Of a stretch of 64,000 bases of DNA, positions 36,979 to 45,494 are shown piece by piece. The notes beneath the pieces are model-generated. The model ran no database searches. It saw only the letters and a program-made list of their open reading frames with translations, and was not told the DNA's origin. Position 1 is the stretch's first letter; each line of letters begins with the position of its first letter. The stretch is from Histidinibacterium aquaticum. GTDB lineage: Bacteria; Pseudomonadota; Alphaproteobacteria; Rhodobacterales; Rhodobacteraceae. The translations under genes and the position numbers were made by a program. Location: NCBI RefSeq assembly GCF_008710275.1, contig NZ_VYQE01000003.1, positions 558,001 through 622,000 of the forward strand, given 5' to 3'.

Positions 36979-37892
36979 CGCTTCGGCCCCCGCCCGAAGT
37001 CCGGGGCGTCGGTGTCCTGGCCCGCCTCGACGATGCCGCGACGGATGGCGCGGGTCCGGGTGAAATAGTCCTGCAGGTGCGCCCCGTCGCCCAGCCGGAT
37101 CGCCCGCTGTAGCGCGAAGAGCTCTTCGGTGAACCGGCCGAGAATCTCCAGGGTCGCCTCCTTGTTCGTCAGGAACACGTCCCGCCACATGACGGGGTCC
37201 GACGCCGCGATCCGGGTGAAGTCGCGGAAGCCTGCCGCGGAATACTTCACCACTTCCGAGTCGGTGACGCGCCTCAGGTCGTCCGCGACGCCCACCATCG
37301 TGTAGGCGATAAGGTGCGGCGTATGGGAGGTGACCGCAAGCACCAGGTCATGGTGATCGGCGTCCATCCGCTCGGTCAGGGCGCCAAGCTCGCGCCAGAA
37401 CGCCTCGAGCCGCTCGACCGCCGCCTCGTCGCTGCCCTCCACAGGGACCAGCAGTGACCAGCGGTTATCGAAGAGCTCCGCGAAGCCCGACCGCGGTCCC
37501 GACTGCTCGGTCCCCGCCAGCGGGTGGGCCGGGACGAAATGCACGCCCTTGGGAACGAAGGGGCCTACCGCCTCGATCACCGCCTTCTTGACCGAGCCAA
37601 CGTCCGAGACCGTCGCCCCCGGTTTCAGAACGGGGGCGATCTCCTCGGCGACGAGCCCCATGGCGCCCACCGGCACGCAGAGCACCACGAGGTCCGCCCC
37701 CTCCGCGGCCTCGGCCGCGCTCTCGCAGACCACGTCGCAGAGCCCGATCTCCCGCGCCGTCTGGCGGGTCTCCTCGGAGCGGGCGTAGCCGCGGATTTCA
37801 CCCACGTTGCCGGCCCGCTTCATGGCCCAGGCCATGGACGAGGCGATGAGCCCGAGCCCGATGAGGGCGACCTTGTCGTAGGTGGGGCTCAT
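36975..37892 (-). CDS. tyrA: Prephenate/arogenate dehydrogenase
   Basis: A 305-residue enzyme of tyrosine synthesis. It has the N-terminal Rossmann fold [18 protein letters not shown], then [35 protein letters not shown] and a C-terminal helical domain with [13 protein letters not shown] and [16 protein letters not shown]. It uses NAD(P)+ to convert prephenate or arogenate; the precise substrate cannot be told. It is coupled to hisC by a 4-bp ATGA overlap and to the extensin-like gene by a GTGA overlap. Confidence 0.94.
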   Translation of the reverse strand: MSPTYDKVALIGLGLIASSMAWAMKRAGNVGEIRGYARSEETRQTAREIGLCDVVCESAAEAAEGADLVVLCVPVGAMGLVAEEIAPVLKPGATVSDVGSVKKAVIEAVGPFVPKGVHFVPAHPLAGTEQSGPRSGFAELFDNRWSLLVPVEGSDEAAVERLEAFWRELGALTERMDADHHDLVLAVTSHTPHLIAYTMVGVADDLRRVTDSEVVKYSAAGFRDFTRIAASDPVMWRDVFLTNKEATLEILGRFTEELFALQRAIRLGDGAHLQDYFTRTRAIRRGIVEAGQDTDAPDFGRGPKR

Positions 37893-38974
37893 GCCGTGCC
37901 CTCCCGCCAGTCGCGGATCGCGGCGATCACCCGGTCGCAGTCGGCGTCAGTGCCCACGGTGATCCGAAGGCACTGCGGCAGCCCGTAGCCCGCCACCTTG
38001 CGCACCAGGATTCCCGCGCCGCGCAGGTGCGCCTCGCAGGCTTCCGCCTCCGCGGCATCGGCGAAGCGGGGCAGGATGAAGTTGGTCTCCGAGGGGTCGG
38101 AGGGCAGCCCGAGCTGCGCCAGCGCCCCGGCGAGCCGCGCCCGGTTGCGGGCGTTCGCCGCCCGTTCCGCCGCCACCCAGTCGCGGTCGCGCACCGCCGC
38201 CTCGGCCGCCGCCAGCTGGACGCCCGAGAGGTTGAAGGGCGCGCGCACCCGGTTCAGCACGTCGATCACCTCGGGGGCGCCGTAGCCCCAGCCAATGCGC
38301 AGGCCGCCGAGGCCGTAGATCTTCGAGAAGGTCCGGGTCATGACCACGTTGGGCCGGCTTTCGGCGAGCGCCGCCCCGCCGTCGTAGCCCTCTGCATACT
38401 CGGCATAGGCCCCGTCCAGGATCAGCAGGCAGCTCTCCGGCAGCCCCTCGGCCAGCCGCGCCACCTCGGCGTCGGGCAGGCGCGTGGCGGTGGGGTTGCC
38501 GGGGTTCGTCAGGAAGACGATGCGCGTCCGCTCGGTCACGCCCGCGAGCAGCGCGTCCACGTCGACCACACGGTCGCGCTCGGGCACCGAGACCGGCGTC
38601 GCGCCGACGGAATGCGCGAGGATCGGATAGAGCGAGAAGCCGTGCTCGGTGTGCAGGATCTCGTCGCCGGGCCCGGCGTAGGATTGCACGAGAAAGACAA
38701 AGACCTCGTCGGAGCCCGCGCCGCAGATGATCCGCTCGGGGTCGAGGCCGTGCGCCTCGCCGATGGCCGCGCGGAGGTCGGCGTGATCGGTGGGCGGATA
38801 GCGATGGAGCCGGGCCGCGGCCTCGGTCACCGCCGCCATGGCGGAGGGCGGAGCGCCGCGGGGATTCTCGTTGGAGGAAAGCTTGAGAACGTCGGAGCGC
38901 CCGGGCAGCGTCGAGGCGCCGCCCTGGTAGAGCGCGATCTCCATGATCCCCGGCTGCGGCGCGATCCGTCCCAT
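37889..38974 (-). CDS. hisC: Histidinol-phosphate aminotransferase
   Basis: A 361-residue PLP enzyme of the aminotransferase fold type I, acting on histidinol phosphate and possibly also on tyrosine and phenylalanine precursors. Motifs: [61 protein letters not shown] and the lysine segment [19 protein letters not shown]. The linkage to tyrA supports a broad aromatic role. The start ATG at 38974 is followed by [12 protein letters not shown], typical of alphaproteobacterial HisC. Confidence 0.95.
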   Translation of the reverse strand: MGRIAPQPGIMEIALYQGGASTLPGRSDVLKLSSNENPRGAPPSAMAAVTEAAARLHRYPPTDHADLRAAIGEAHGLDPERIICGAGSDEVFVFLVQSYAGPGDEILHTEHGFSLYPILAHSVGATPVSVPERDRVVDVDALLAGVTERTRIVFLTNPGNPTATRLPDAEVARLAEGLPESCLLILDGAYAEYAEGYDGGAALAESRPNVVMTRTFSKIYGLGGLRIGWGYGAPEVIDVLNRVRAPFNLSGVQLAAAEAAVRDRDWVAAERAANARNRARLAGALAQLGLPSDPSETNFILPRFADAAEAEACEAHLRGAGILVRKVAGYGLPQCLRITVGTDADCDRVIAAIRDWREGTA

Positions 38975-39039
38975 GATGCCACCCCTCTCGGTCCCGCCGC
39001 GCTCATACTAGCCGGGCCCCGGGTTGACCAGACGGCCCC

Positions 39040-39102
39040 CTCTCTTCTGGGGAGAAATATCCCGGGGGGCCGCGGCCCAGCCGCGGCGGGGGCAGCGCCC
39101 CC
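39040..39102 (+). repeat. Dispersed intergenic hairpin repeat, copy 3
   Basis: Starts CTCTCTTCTGGGGAGAAATA and continues TCCCGGGGG, then the stem GCCGCGG/CCGCGGC (39069-39075 with 39081-39087) and the second stem GGGGGC/GCCCCC (39088-39093 with 39097-39102). It lies in the hisC upstream / homospermidine synthase downstream gap, in the same + orientation as copies 1 and 2. Confidence 0.75.
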
Positions 39103-39156
39103 TCCCCGGCCGGAAATCCGGGCGCGCAAGAGGTTTGCTTGAACCTCTTGCCCGGC

Positions 39157-40578
39157 TCAGGAGGCCAGCACGTTACGGAAGAGCCAGGGGTCGCTCTCGT
39201 CGATGTCCTCGGGGAAGAGCTCCCAGCGGTCCTGCAGCGGTGTCCAGTCGGTGTAATGGGCCTCGACCGGGCCGAGGTAGGGACGCTGGATCTCGAGGCA
39301 GCGGGCGTGATCCATCTCGTCGGCCTCGACGATACCCGCCTCAGGGTTCTCGAGCGCCCAGACCATGCCCGCGATCACCGCCGAGCTCACCTGGAGGCCG
39401 GTGGCGTTCTGGTCGGGCGCCAGCGACTTGGTCTCCTCGTTCGACAGCCGAGAGCCGAACCAGAGCGCGTTCTTCTCGTGGCCGTAGAGCAGCACGCCCA
39501 GCTCGTCGATGCCCTCGACGATCTCGTCCACGTCGAGGATCTCGTGCTCGGTCTGCTGCCGGCCGGAGCCGAACATCTCGTGCAGGCTGAGCACCGCGTC
39601 GTCGCTGGGGTGGTAGGCGTAGTGGCAGGTCGGGCGGTACTCGGGATCGTCGCCCTGCCCCACGGTGAAATAGTCGGAGATCGAGATCGCCTCGTTGTGG
39701 GTCACGAGGAAGCCGAACTGCGGCCCCGGCGTCGGGCACCAGGTATGCACCCGGGTGATCGCGCCGGGCCGGTCGAGCCAGATCGACGCGCGGCAGCCGT
39801 CCTCGTGGCGGTGGCCGTTCTCGGGGAACCAGGTCTCGTGGGTGCCCCAGCCCAGCTCGGCGGGCTGGAACCCCTCTGCGATAAAGCCCTCGACCGACCA
39901 GGTGTTGACGAAGACGCCGCGCGGGCGCGGCTTCCGCCGGGCCTGGGTGTCGCGCTCGGCGATGTGGACCCCCTTGACGCCCAGATCGCGCATCAGCGCC
40001 GCCCAACCCGCGCGGTCGCCGGGCGCGTTCGCGTCGCGGCCGGTATCCGCGGCCAGCGTCAGCAGGGCCTCCTTCACGAACCAGCTCACCATGCCGGGGT
40101 TCGCGCCGCAGCAGGAGACGGCGGTCGTGCCGCCCGGGTTGGCCGCCTTCTCGTCGCGCACGGCCTGGCGCAGGGCGTAGTTCGTCCGCAGCGCGTTGTC
40201 GCGGTCCTCGAAGTAGAAGCCCGCCCAGGGCTCCACCACGGTGTCGATGTAGAGCGCGCCGAGATCGCGGCAGCAGCGGATGAGGTCGAGCGAGGCGACG
40301 TCGACCGAGAGGTTCACGCAGAACCCGCCCTCCTCGCCGAAAAGGCGGCCCAGAACCTCGCGATGATTGTCCGGGGTCAGCGCCAGGTTCTCGAAGGCGA
40401 TGCCCTTGGGCGCGAGGTAGTCCCCGACCTTGGGGTCGGGGTCGATGACGACCATCCGGCTCTCGTCGTAGTCGAAGTGGCGCTGGATCAGCGGCAGGGT
40501 CCCCTTGCCGATGGATCCCATGCCGACGATGACGACGCGGCCGTCGATGCGGCCGTGGACAGGTTGATCGGGGGACAT
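39157..40578 (-). CDS. Homospermidine synthase
   Basis: A 473-residue saccharopine-dehydrogenase-like enzyme that makes homospermidine from putrescine. It begins with a Rossmann fold (VVIVGMGSIGKGTLPLI), and has VVIDPDPKVGDYL, YIDTVVEPWAGFY, AVSCCGANPGMVSWFVKEAL, FVNTWSVEGFIAEG and YGHEKNALWFGSRLS segments typical of bacterial homospermidine synthases. Homospermidine often replaces spermidine in alphaproteobacteria. I chose the ATG at 40578 because GGAG lies seven bases upstream; ATG at 40584 would put it only two bases away. It is divergent from the channel-like gene. Confidence 0.94.
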   Translation of the reverse strand: MSPDQPVHGRIDGRVVIVGMGSIGKGTLPLIQRHFDYDESRMVVIDPDPKVGDYLAPKGIAFENLALTPDNHREVLGRLFGEEGGFCVNLSVDVASLDLIRCCRDLGALYIDTVVEPWAGFYFEDRDNALRTNYALRQAVRDEKAANPGGTTAVSCCGANPGMVSWFVKEALLTLAADTGRDANAPGDRAGWAALMRDLGVKGVHIAERDTQARRKPRPRGVFVNTWSVEGFIAEGFQPAELGWGTHETWFPENGHRHEDGCRASIWLDRPGAITRVHTWCPTPGPQFGFLVTHNEAISISDYFTVGQGDDPEYRPTCHYAYHPSDDAVLSLHEMFGSGRQQTEHEILDVDEIVEGIDELGVLLYGHEKNALWFGSRLSNEETKSLAPDQNATGLQVSSAVIAGMVWALENPEAGIVEADEMDHARCLEIQRPYLGPVEAHYTDWTPLQDRWELFPEDIDESDPWLFRNVLAS

Positions 40579-40684
40579 GGGCATTCTCCGCTGGCAGGCT
40601 TGGATCGGATCAGCGTTCGTTTGCATGACTGGCCCCCGCGCCGCAACCCGGGAACCGGGATGCCGCCCGGCCGGTTCGGGCGGC

Positions 40685-41503
40685 ATGCAATCACTGCCTC
40701 TCGTCGCCGCGGGCCTCGCTCTCCTCGTCCTGACCAGCGTGGATTTCGCCCTGACCACCCTCGGGGCGACCGCCAGGCCGCGGCTCTCCGGCGCCGCCGC
40801 GCGAACGACCTTCGCGCTGCTGGACCTCGGCTCGCGCGTTCTGCCACGGGGACCCTTGGCGCGGCTGGCGGGGCCGGCCGTGATGCTCTCGGTCGCCGGC
40901 GCCTGGATCGCCGGCTTCATTTTCGGCTGGGCGCTGCTCTACGCGGGGCTGGGCCGGACGGTGACGGTCGAAGGAAATGCCACGCCGGGCTTCTGGGACA
41001 TCTGGGCCCACGTCGGGCACCTGCTCTCGACCCTGGGCGGAGCGACAACCCAGCCCAACGGCACGCTGTGGAACGCCATGGATGTTCTGATCGGGGTGAA
41101 CGGGATGGCGGCGCTGACACTGACCATGAGCTTCCTGCTCTCGACCACTCAGGCCGTGAATGCCTCGCGTGCCCTGGCGCGGCGCGTGCTGCTGGATGGC
41201 CGGCCGGAGGACCCCCTGGGCTACGAGGCCGAGATCGCCCAGATCGTGTCGCAAATCCAGGCCGCGCCCTTCGCGCTCTACTACTCGCACCCCGACCCGG
41301 CCACGCGCTTCCCCGCGGCGCTGGAGCAGCTGGCCGTCGCCGCCGAGGCGAGGGACGCGGCGACGGCCCGGCGCATGGCCGGGCTGGTGGCCGGTCTCCC
41401 GGGCCTTCCCACCGACGCGGAGACCGGCGACTTCAGCGGATGCGTGCGTCGGTGGCACGGGCGCTACACGCTCGGCCGCGATCCGATCACATCGCCTCTT
41501 TGA
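40685..41503 (+). CDS. Membrane protein resembling a two-pore/two-helix potassium channel with degenerate filter
   Basis: A 272-residue protein with helices at about 6-26, 66-88 and 133-156. The order of helix (FIFGWALLYAGLG), a re-entrant-like segment HVGHLLSTLGGATTQPNGTLW and a following helix (IGVNGMAALTLTMSFLLSTTQ) resembles bacterial ion-channel proteins, but the usual T-x-G-Y-G filter reads T-L-G-G-A (116-120). The C-terminal 110 residues are cytoplasmic and helical (LALARRVLL-like start, then EALEQLAVAAEARDAATA). The start ATG at 40685 follows a GGGCGGC context. The end overlaps the convergent DUF4396 gene by 17 bp. The channel function is uncertain. Confidence 0.65.
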   Translation: MQSLPLVAAGLALLVLTSVDFALTTLGATARPRLSGAAARTTFALLDLGSRVLPRGPLARLAGPAVMLSVAGAWIAGFIFGWALLYAGLGRTVTVEGNATPGFWDIWAHVGHLLSTLGGATTQPNGTLWNAMDVLIGVNGMAALTLTMSFLLSTTQAVNASRALARRVLLDGRPEDPLGYEAEIAQIVSQIQAAPFALYYSHPDPATRFPAALEQLAVAAEARDAATARRMAGLVAGLPGLPTDAETGDFSGCVRRWHGRYTLGRDPITSPL

Positions 41504-42221
41504 CGCCCTTGCGGATCAGCCACCAGTTGACCGGGTAGGAGGTCAGGAACCCGCAGATCATCGCGATCTGCATCATGAACCAGAATTCCACCGAGGCTGT
41601 GTGCAACTCGGCGCCAAGGAGATGACCGAAGATCCAGAAATGGGCGACGGCCATGAAGCCGTACATGCCGACCTGCCAGGCGGTGAGCGACAGCACATCG
41701 GCCTTGACCGCCTCGATCACCCCCTTGCCGGGGGAGAGGCCGCGCATCGGCACAATGGTGAAGTACTGGAAGGCCACGCCGAAGGTGAAAGCGAAAATGT
41801 AGTCGAGGATCCAGACGGCGAAGATCTTGTTCTGGAAGATCGACTCGTAGCCAAGCCAGACCGCGATGACGGGAAACAGCACCGCCAGCCACTCGGCGCA
41901 GATGTCGCCCAGGGTGCAGCCGGCGCCGCAGTGCGAGGCGCCCTTGCCGACCTTGGTCGGAAAGCTGGTCTGCGCCGTGTGGGGCGGCGTCTCGCCCTTC
42001 TCCATCGCGGCGTGCGCCTTGGCGTGTTCGGCCAGCCGGCCGACCCGGTAGTAGGCCACCAGCGCCGCCACATGCGCGAAGAGCGCGACCAGCGGCCAGA
42101 CCAGGTTCATGATCCACATGTGCTGCGGGTGGCGGCGCAGGTCGAAGATGACGATCGCGGCCGAGACGAAGCCGGCGAGCAGCGAGACGATGGCTAGCAG
42201 CTCCAGCCAGTAGGGAACCAT
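41487..42221 (-). CDS. DUF4396 domain-containing membrane protein
   Basis: A 244-residue protein with about six predicted membrane helices. DUF4396-type features are the conserved middle SHCGAGCTLGDICAEW with paired cysteines (metal- or redox-related), FAVWILDYIFAFTFGVAFQYFTIVPM and PVNWWLIRKGVKEAM at the end. The family has no defined activity. It is preceded by tandem CGGTA-like pentamers (42234-42248) and lies 149 bp upstream of the rpsD end. The ATG at 42221 is preceded by the GGAGAG sequence. Confidence 0.88.
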   Translation of the reverse strand: MVPYWLELLAIVSLLAGFVSAAIVIFDLRRHPQHMWIMNLVWPLVALFAHVAALVAYYRVGRLAEHAKAHAAMEKGETPPHTAQTSFPTKVGKGASHCGAGCTLGDICAEWLAVLFPVIAVWLGYESIFQNKIFAVWILDYIFAFTFGVAFQYFTIVPMRGLSPGKGVIEAVKADVLSLTAWQVGMYGFMAVAHFWIFGHLLGAELHTASVEFWFMMQIAMICGFLTSYPVNWWLIRKGVKEAM

Positions 42222-42233
42222 GGAAAAACTCTC

Positions 42234-42248
42234 CGGTACGGTACGTTA
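42234..42248. promoter_or_regulatory. Three tandem pentamers CGGTA-CGGTA-CGTTA
   Basis: The direct repeats lie 13-27 bp upstream of the DUF4396 start codon, inside its probable leader or promoter. Overlapping GTAC palindromes make a repressor site possible, but there is no other support. Confidence 0.25.
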
Positions 42249-42312
42249 CATGTTCCGTTCCGAACGCGTCCGGCGGCGCCGAAGTTCAGACGCGGGCCTG
42301 GCTCCGCACAGC

Positions 42313-42347
42313 AAAAAGGCCGCGTCCCCCCAGGAACGCGGCCCTTT
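42313..42347 (-). terminator. Intrinsic terminator of rpsD
   Basis: Stem AAAGGCCGCGT (42315-42325) pairs with ACGCGGCC-CTTT (42336-42347, one bulge). On the - strand the stem is followed by TTTTTGC. It is 24 bp beyond the rpsD stop. Confidence 0.85.
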
Positions 42348-42370
42348 GCTTCGTCCGGAACTCTGCTGGA

Positions 42371-42991
42371 TCAGTTCTGGGCGTAGAATTCGATGACGAG
42401 GTTCGGTTCCATCATGACCGGATACGGCACGTCGCCCAGGGTCGGGGTCCGCACGAAGGTCGCGGTCATCTTGTTGTGGTCGGCCTCGATGTAGTCCGGC
42501 ACGTCGCGCTCGGGCAGCTGGGTGGCCTCGAGGATCGCGGCCATCTGCTTGGACTTTTCGCGGACCTCGATGACGTCGCCCTCCTTCACGCGGTAGGAGG
42601 GGATGTTCACGCGCTTGCCGTTCACCAGGACGTGGCCGTGGTTCACGAACTGGCGGGCGGCAAAGATGGTCGCCACGAACTTGGCGCGGTAGACGACCGC
42701 GTCGAGGCGGCGCTCGAGCAGGCCGATCAGAAGCTCACCGGTGTCGCCGCGGACCCGCTCGGCCTCGGCGTAGATGCGGCGGAACTGCTTCTCGGTGATG
42801 TCGCCGTAGTAGCCCTTGAGCTTCTGCTTGGCGCGGAGCTGCAGGCCGAAGTCGGACATCTTGCCCTTGCGGCGCTGGCCGTGCTGGCCGGGGCCGTACT
42901 CGCGGCGGTTGACCGGGGACTTCGGGCGGCCCCAGATGTTCTCGCCCATGCGGCGGTCGATCTTGTACTTGGCAGAGGTGCGTTTGGTCAC
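42371..42991 (-). CDS. rpsD: 30S ribosomal protein S4
   Basis: A 206-residue primary 16S rRNA-binding protein. It shows the [20 protein letters not shown] start, [21 protein letters not shown], the S4 RNA-binding core [37 protein letters not shown] and the C-terminal [11 protein letters not shown]. The start is a GTG at 42991 with AAGGAG eight bases upstream; the extended frame upstream is not S4-like. Here it is a single gene, not in the alpha operon, with its own promoter (43155-43183) and terminator. Confidence 0.97.
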   Translation of the reverse strand: MTKRTSAKYKIDRRMGENIWGRPKSPVNRREYGPGQHGQRRKGKMSDFGLQLRAKQKLKGYYGDITEKQFRRIYAEAERVRGDTGELLIGLLERRLDAVVYRAKFVATIFAARQFVNHGHVLVNGKRVNIPSYRVKEGDVIEVREKSKQMAAILEATQLPERDVPDYIEADHNKMTATFVRTPTLGDVPYPVMMEPNLVIEFYAQN

Positions 42992-43337
42992 CGTCTGATC
43001 TCCTTCCTGTGCGGGCCTCATCCGCGCGACGCGCGACTTCGGCCGATGAAGGGCGTTGTCCTTTGCCACGGGCCCGACGCCGCGCGTCGCGCGGAGGAGG
43101 GCCACGGGCCGACAGGCATCCCCTTGCGGGGGCCGCCAACACCAATGAGCGCGCGCCATACGCCGCGCCGGGGGGCCTGTCAATGGCCGCCTGCGTTGAC
43201 ATCGGGGCGCGGCCCGTCCGACGCCGGGTCACGTCCACAAGGAGGAACAGCCCGTGCGACGCGTCCGGCCCTGACCGTCCTCGCCGCGGGGCCCGCGCAG
43301 GCGCGGGACGAATCCCCTCACGCTGGTCCTATGACCC
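42992..43337. other. Intergenic region upstream of rpsD
   Basis: No gene is supported. It holds the rpsD promoter (43155-43183) and a GC-rich leader of about 155 bases with a direct repeat CCACGGGCC (about 43068 and 43103). The part beyond the promoter contains nothing I can interpret. Confidence 0.6.
43155..43183 (-). promoter_or_regulatory. rpsD: Sigma-70-type promoter of rpsD
   Basis: On the - strand: TTGACA (43183-43178), a 17-bp spacer and TATGGC (43160-43155). The -35 box is a perfect match and the spacer is optimal. Transcription would start near 43148, leaving a leader of about 155 bases before the GTG. Confidence 0.7.
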
Positions 43338-44390
43338 TCAGGCGGCGATGAGGATCGCCGCCTCGGGCGCGCTCAGCATCCGGCGCGCGAAGGGTCCGAA
43401 GGCGCTCAGGTCGTGCGCGAGCTCCGGGACGAGGTCCAGCAGCCGCTGCCGATCGGCGTCACCGAGCGCGCCGAGGCCGACCGAGGCCGGGTGGAAGCTC
43501 TCGCAGGGCACGCCGTTGGCGAAGACGATCTCGTGCCGGTCCAGGGCCAGGTGAATGTAGCGCACCTCGCGCAGTCCGCGGTCGGGCCGGATCCGCGCGT
43601 CGTCGACGAGATCGGCCGCGCGGACCAGCACCTCCGGCGCATTGAAGAGACTCTGCGCCCGCCTGCCCCGCAGAAGGACCCTGTGGTCGGGCGAGAGCAG
43701 CAGGCCCGTGTCGGGAACGGCGTCGCCGAGTGCGCCCGCGCGCATGCGGATCGGAGCGAGGTCCGGCAGGGCGTGGAGCCGCGCGCCGGTGATCCGGCGC
43801 TGTCCGGTCCAGAGAACCGGGCAGCAGCCGTTGTCCATCGTCTGCACCCGGTCCCCCTCCGACAGGCTCTCGACCGGACGCGCCCCCGTCGCGGTGCGGA
43901 TCAGCGTGCCGGGGGTGAAGCAGAGGACCGAGCGCGCGGGGCCCGTGTGGTCCGGCTCTCGCGCGCCGAGGCTTGCCTCGGTGATCCAGAGGTCGGTCTC
44001 CCGCGGGGGGACCTGGCCCAGCGCCAGGCAGAGAGCGGGACGGCGCGGCCCCGCCTCGATGACGGCGATGGGCCATTCGTGCCATCCGTCCGTGACCGTG
44101 AAACCCTGTTCGAAGGCCGGCGTCGCGTCGTCATCCAGTGAAGCGGCCGGCGTTTGGACGGACCGTACGAGACGGCGCACGGCCCGCGCCGCGCGTCGCC
44201 GCATCTCCGGCATTCCCTCCGCGGGCCCCAGGGGCATCACGCCCTGCGGCCCGTCGACCCTCACCGCCTCGCCGTGCCAGCGCCAGGCGGCGCCGGGACG
44301 GATCGCCCGGCGGACCGGCGCGCTCTGGCCGTCCGTCGCGGTCTGGGTCCAGGAAATGACGAACGTGCCCGTGAAGCCGTTCTTCGTCAC
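43338..44390 (-). CDS. Hint (Hedgehog/intein) domain protein
   Basis: A 350-residue protein. The N-terminal 150 residues (GFTGTFVISWTQTATDGQ, then WRWHGEAVRVDGPQG and EQGFTVTDGWHEWPIAVIEAG) are an extracellular-type beta-rich domain found with Hint modules in Rhodobacteraceae. The Hint domain begins with the nucleophile Cys157 in LCFTPGTLIRT, then ARPVESLSEGDRVQTMDNG, LLSPDHRVLLRG, and a C-terminal IHLALDRHEIVFANGVPCESFHP segment. The expected action is autocatalytic processing. The start is best taken as a GTG at 44390 (VTKNGFTGTF), the usual beginning of the family; the frame is open to 44477. No classical signal peptide. Confidence 0.85.
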   Translation of the reverse strand: MTKNGFTGTFVISWTQTATDGQSAPVRRAIRPGAAWRWHGEAVRVDGPQGVMPLGPAEGMPEMRRRAARAVRRLVRSVQTPAASLDDDATPAFEQGFTVTDGWHEWPIAVIEAGPRRPALCLALGQVPPRETDLWITEASLGAREPDHTGPARSVLCFTPGTLIRTATGARPVESLSEGDRVQTMDNGCCPVLWTGQRRITGARLHALPDLAPIRMRAGALGDAVPDTGLLLSPDHRVLLRGRRAQSLFNAPEVLVRAADLVDDARIRPDRGLREVRYIHLALDRHEIVFANGVPCESFHPASVGLGALGDADRQRLLDLVPELAHDLSAFGPFARRMLSAPEAAILIAA

Positions 44391-44510
44391 TGACCGAAAC
44401 CTGCCTTTGCCTCGCGCCCCTCTCTTTGCCGGAGGGATCGCGCCGGTCAGGGTGACGCGGGGACGGCCCCTGATCAACCCGCACGCGGCCCTATCGGACG
44501 GCGGTGTTGC

Positions 44511-45410
44511 CTAGAAGCTGACGTTCAGCTTGAGCGAGCCGGTGACCTGGCCCTCCTCCTGACCCTCGAATTCCTCCGAGAGCCATGTGGCGCCGTAGAA
44601 GAAGGAGACGTCCGGCGCGACCTGCCAGTGAACCCCGCCGTGCAGGCGGGTGCTTTCGGGGAGGAGGTCGGCCGTACCATCTTCGGGCAGGTAGAGGCTG
44701 CTCTCGACACGGGCGATATCGCCGCCGAGAACGAGGGCCAGGCCGGTCTCCGGGCCTTCCACCGCGCGGATCAGGTGGCCCGTGACGTGATCCCGGGTGA
44801 GGAGGTTGCCCTCTCCCACGGGGCCCCAGAGGAGGTCGGCCCCGGTGCGGAGGATGGTTTCCGTCCCGGCCTGCGCCTCGACGAAGGGCCGGAAGGTGAC
44901 CCCGCCACTGCGGATCGGCCAGGCCACCTCCGCCGTGCCGTGCGGGAGGGTGCGGTTCTCGATCTCGTTGCCCTCCTGCCGCACACGCGGCGCGTCGGTG
45001 CGCTCGTGCACCTCGGCCTGGAGCGCGGACCAGCCGGTCTGCGGCCCGAGGAAGACGAGATCGGCGCCAAGCGAGATCTCGGCCGCGCCCGCGGTGGCGT
45101 GGGTATGGGCCCCCGCCGCGAGCAGGCCGACGTAGAGCCGCGACCGCGAGCCCTCGCCGTTGAGCCGCGTGGGCGAGATGATCTCGGAGCGGAATCGGTA
45201 TTCCATGACCCGCCCCGCCTCGGGAGGCCGCGTGCCGGTCCAGCCTGGGCCGCGGACCAGGGACCACTGGTAGCTGCCGGAGCGCCAGCGATCGTAGCCG
45301 TCGCCGATGAGGTCGTTGGTGAAGAGCCGGCCGAAGCCCAGCGTCTCTCTCGCCTGTGCCGGGGTTCCGACGGCGAGCAGAAGCAGCATGGCTGCAGCGA
45401 TGGCGCGCAT
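44511..45410 (-). CDS. LpxR-like outer-membrane lipid A deacylase family protein
   Basis: A 299-residue exported protein. A signal peptide ends AQA20. The early segment FTNDLIGDGYDRWRSGSYQ places Asn32 and Asp33 like the catalytic Asn/Asp of LpxR, and LQAEVHERTD gives Gln131 and His135 with the same four-residue offset as the LpxR Gln/His. The rest alternates hydrophobic residues as in an outer-membrane barrel, ending LKLNVSF with the terminal Phe expected of such proteins. It would remove 3'-acyloxyacyl chains from lipid A. It lies upstream of the Hint gene by 120 bp and beside MATE and thioesterase genes without obvious linkage. Confidence 0.8.
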   Translation of the reverse strand: MRAIAAAMLLLLAVGTPAQARETLGFGRLFTNDLIGDGYDRWRSGSYQWSLVRGPGWTGTRPPEAGRVMEYRFRSEIISPTRLNGEGSRSRLYVGLLAAGAHTHATAGAAEISLGADLVFLGPQTGWSALQAEVHERTDAPRVRQEGNEIENRTLPHGTAEVAWPIRSGGVTFRPFVEAQAGTETILRTGADLLWGPVGEGNLLTRDHVTGHLIRAVEGPETGLALVLGGDIARVESSLYLPEDGTADLLPESTRLHGGVHWQVAPDVSFFYGATWLSEEFEGQEEGQVTGSLKLNVSF

Positions 45411-45494
45411 TCGATGGGTCTCCCTGTCTTCGCCCCCGTCTCTCTACCTTGCAGGGCGGAGAGCGGCAGCGGGCGGCGCGCGGCCGGGCCGGAC

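Noticed and set aside
38027-39142. Long open frame on the + strand opposite hisC
   Set aside because: Antisense to hisC, with no ribosome binding site and no recognisable motif.
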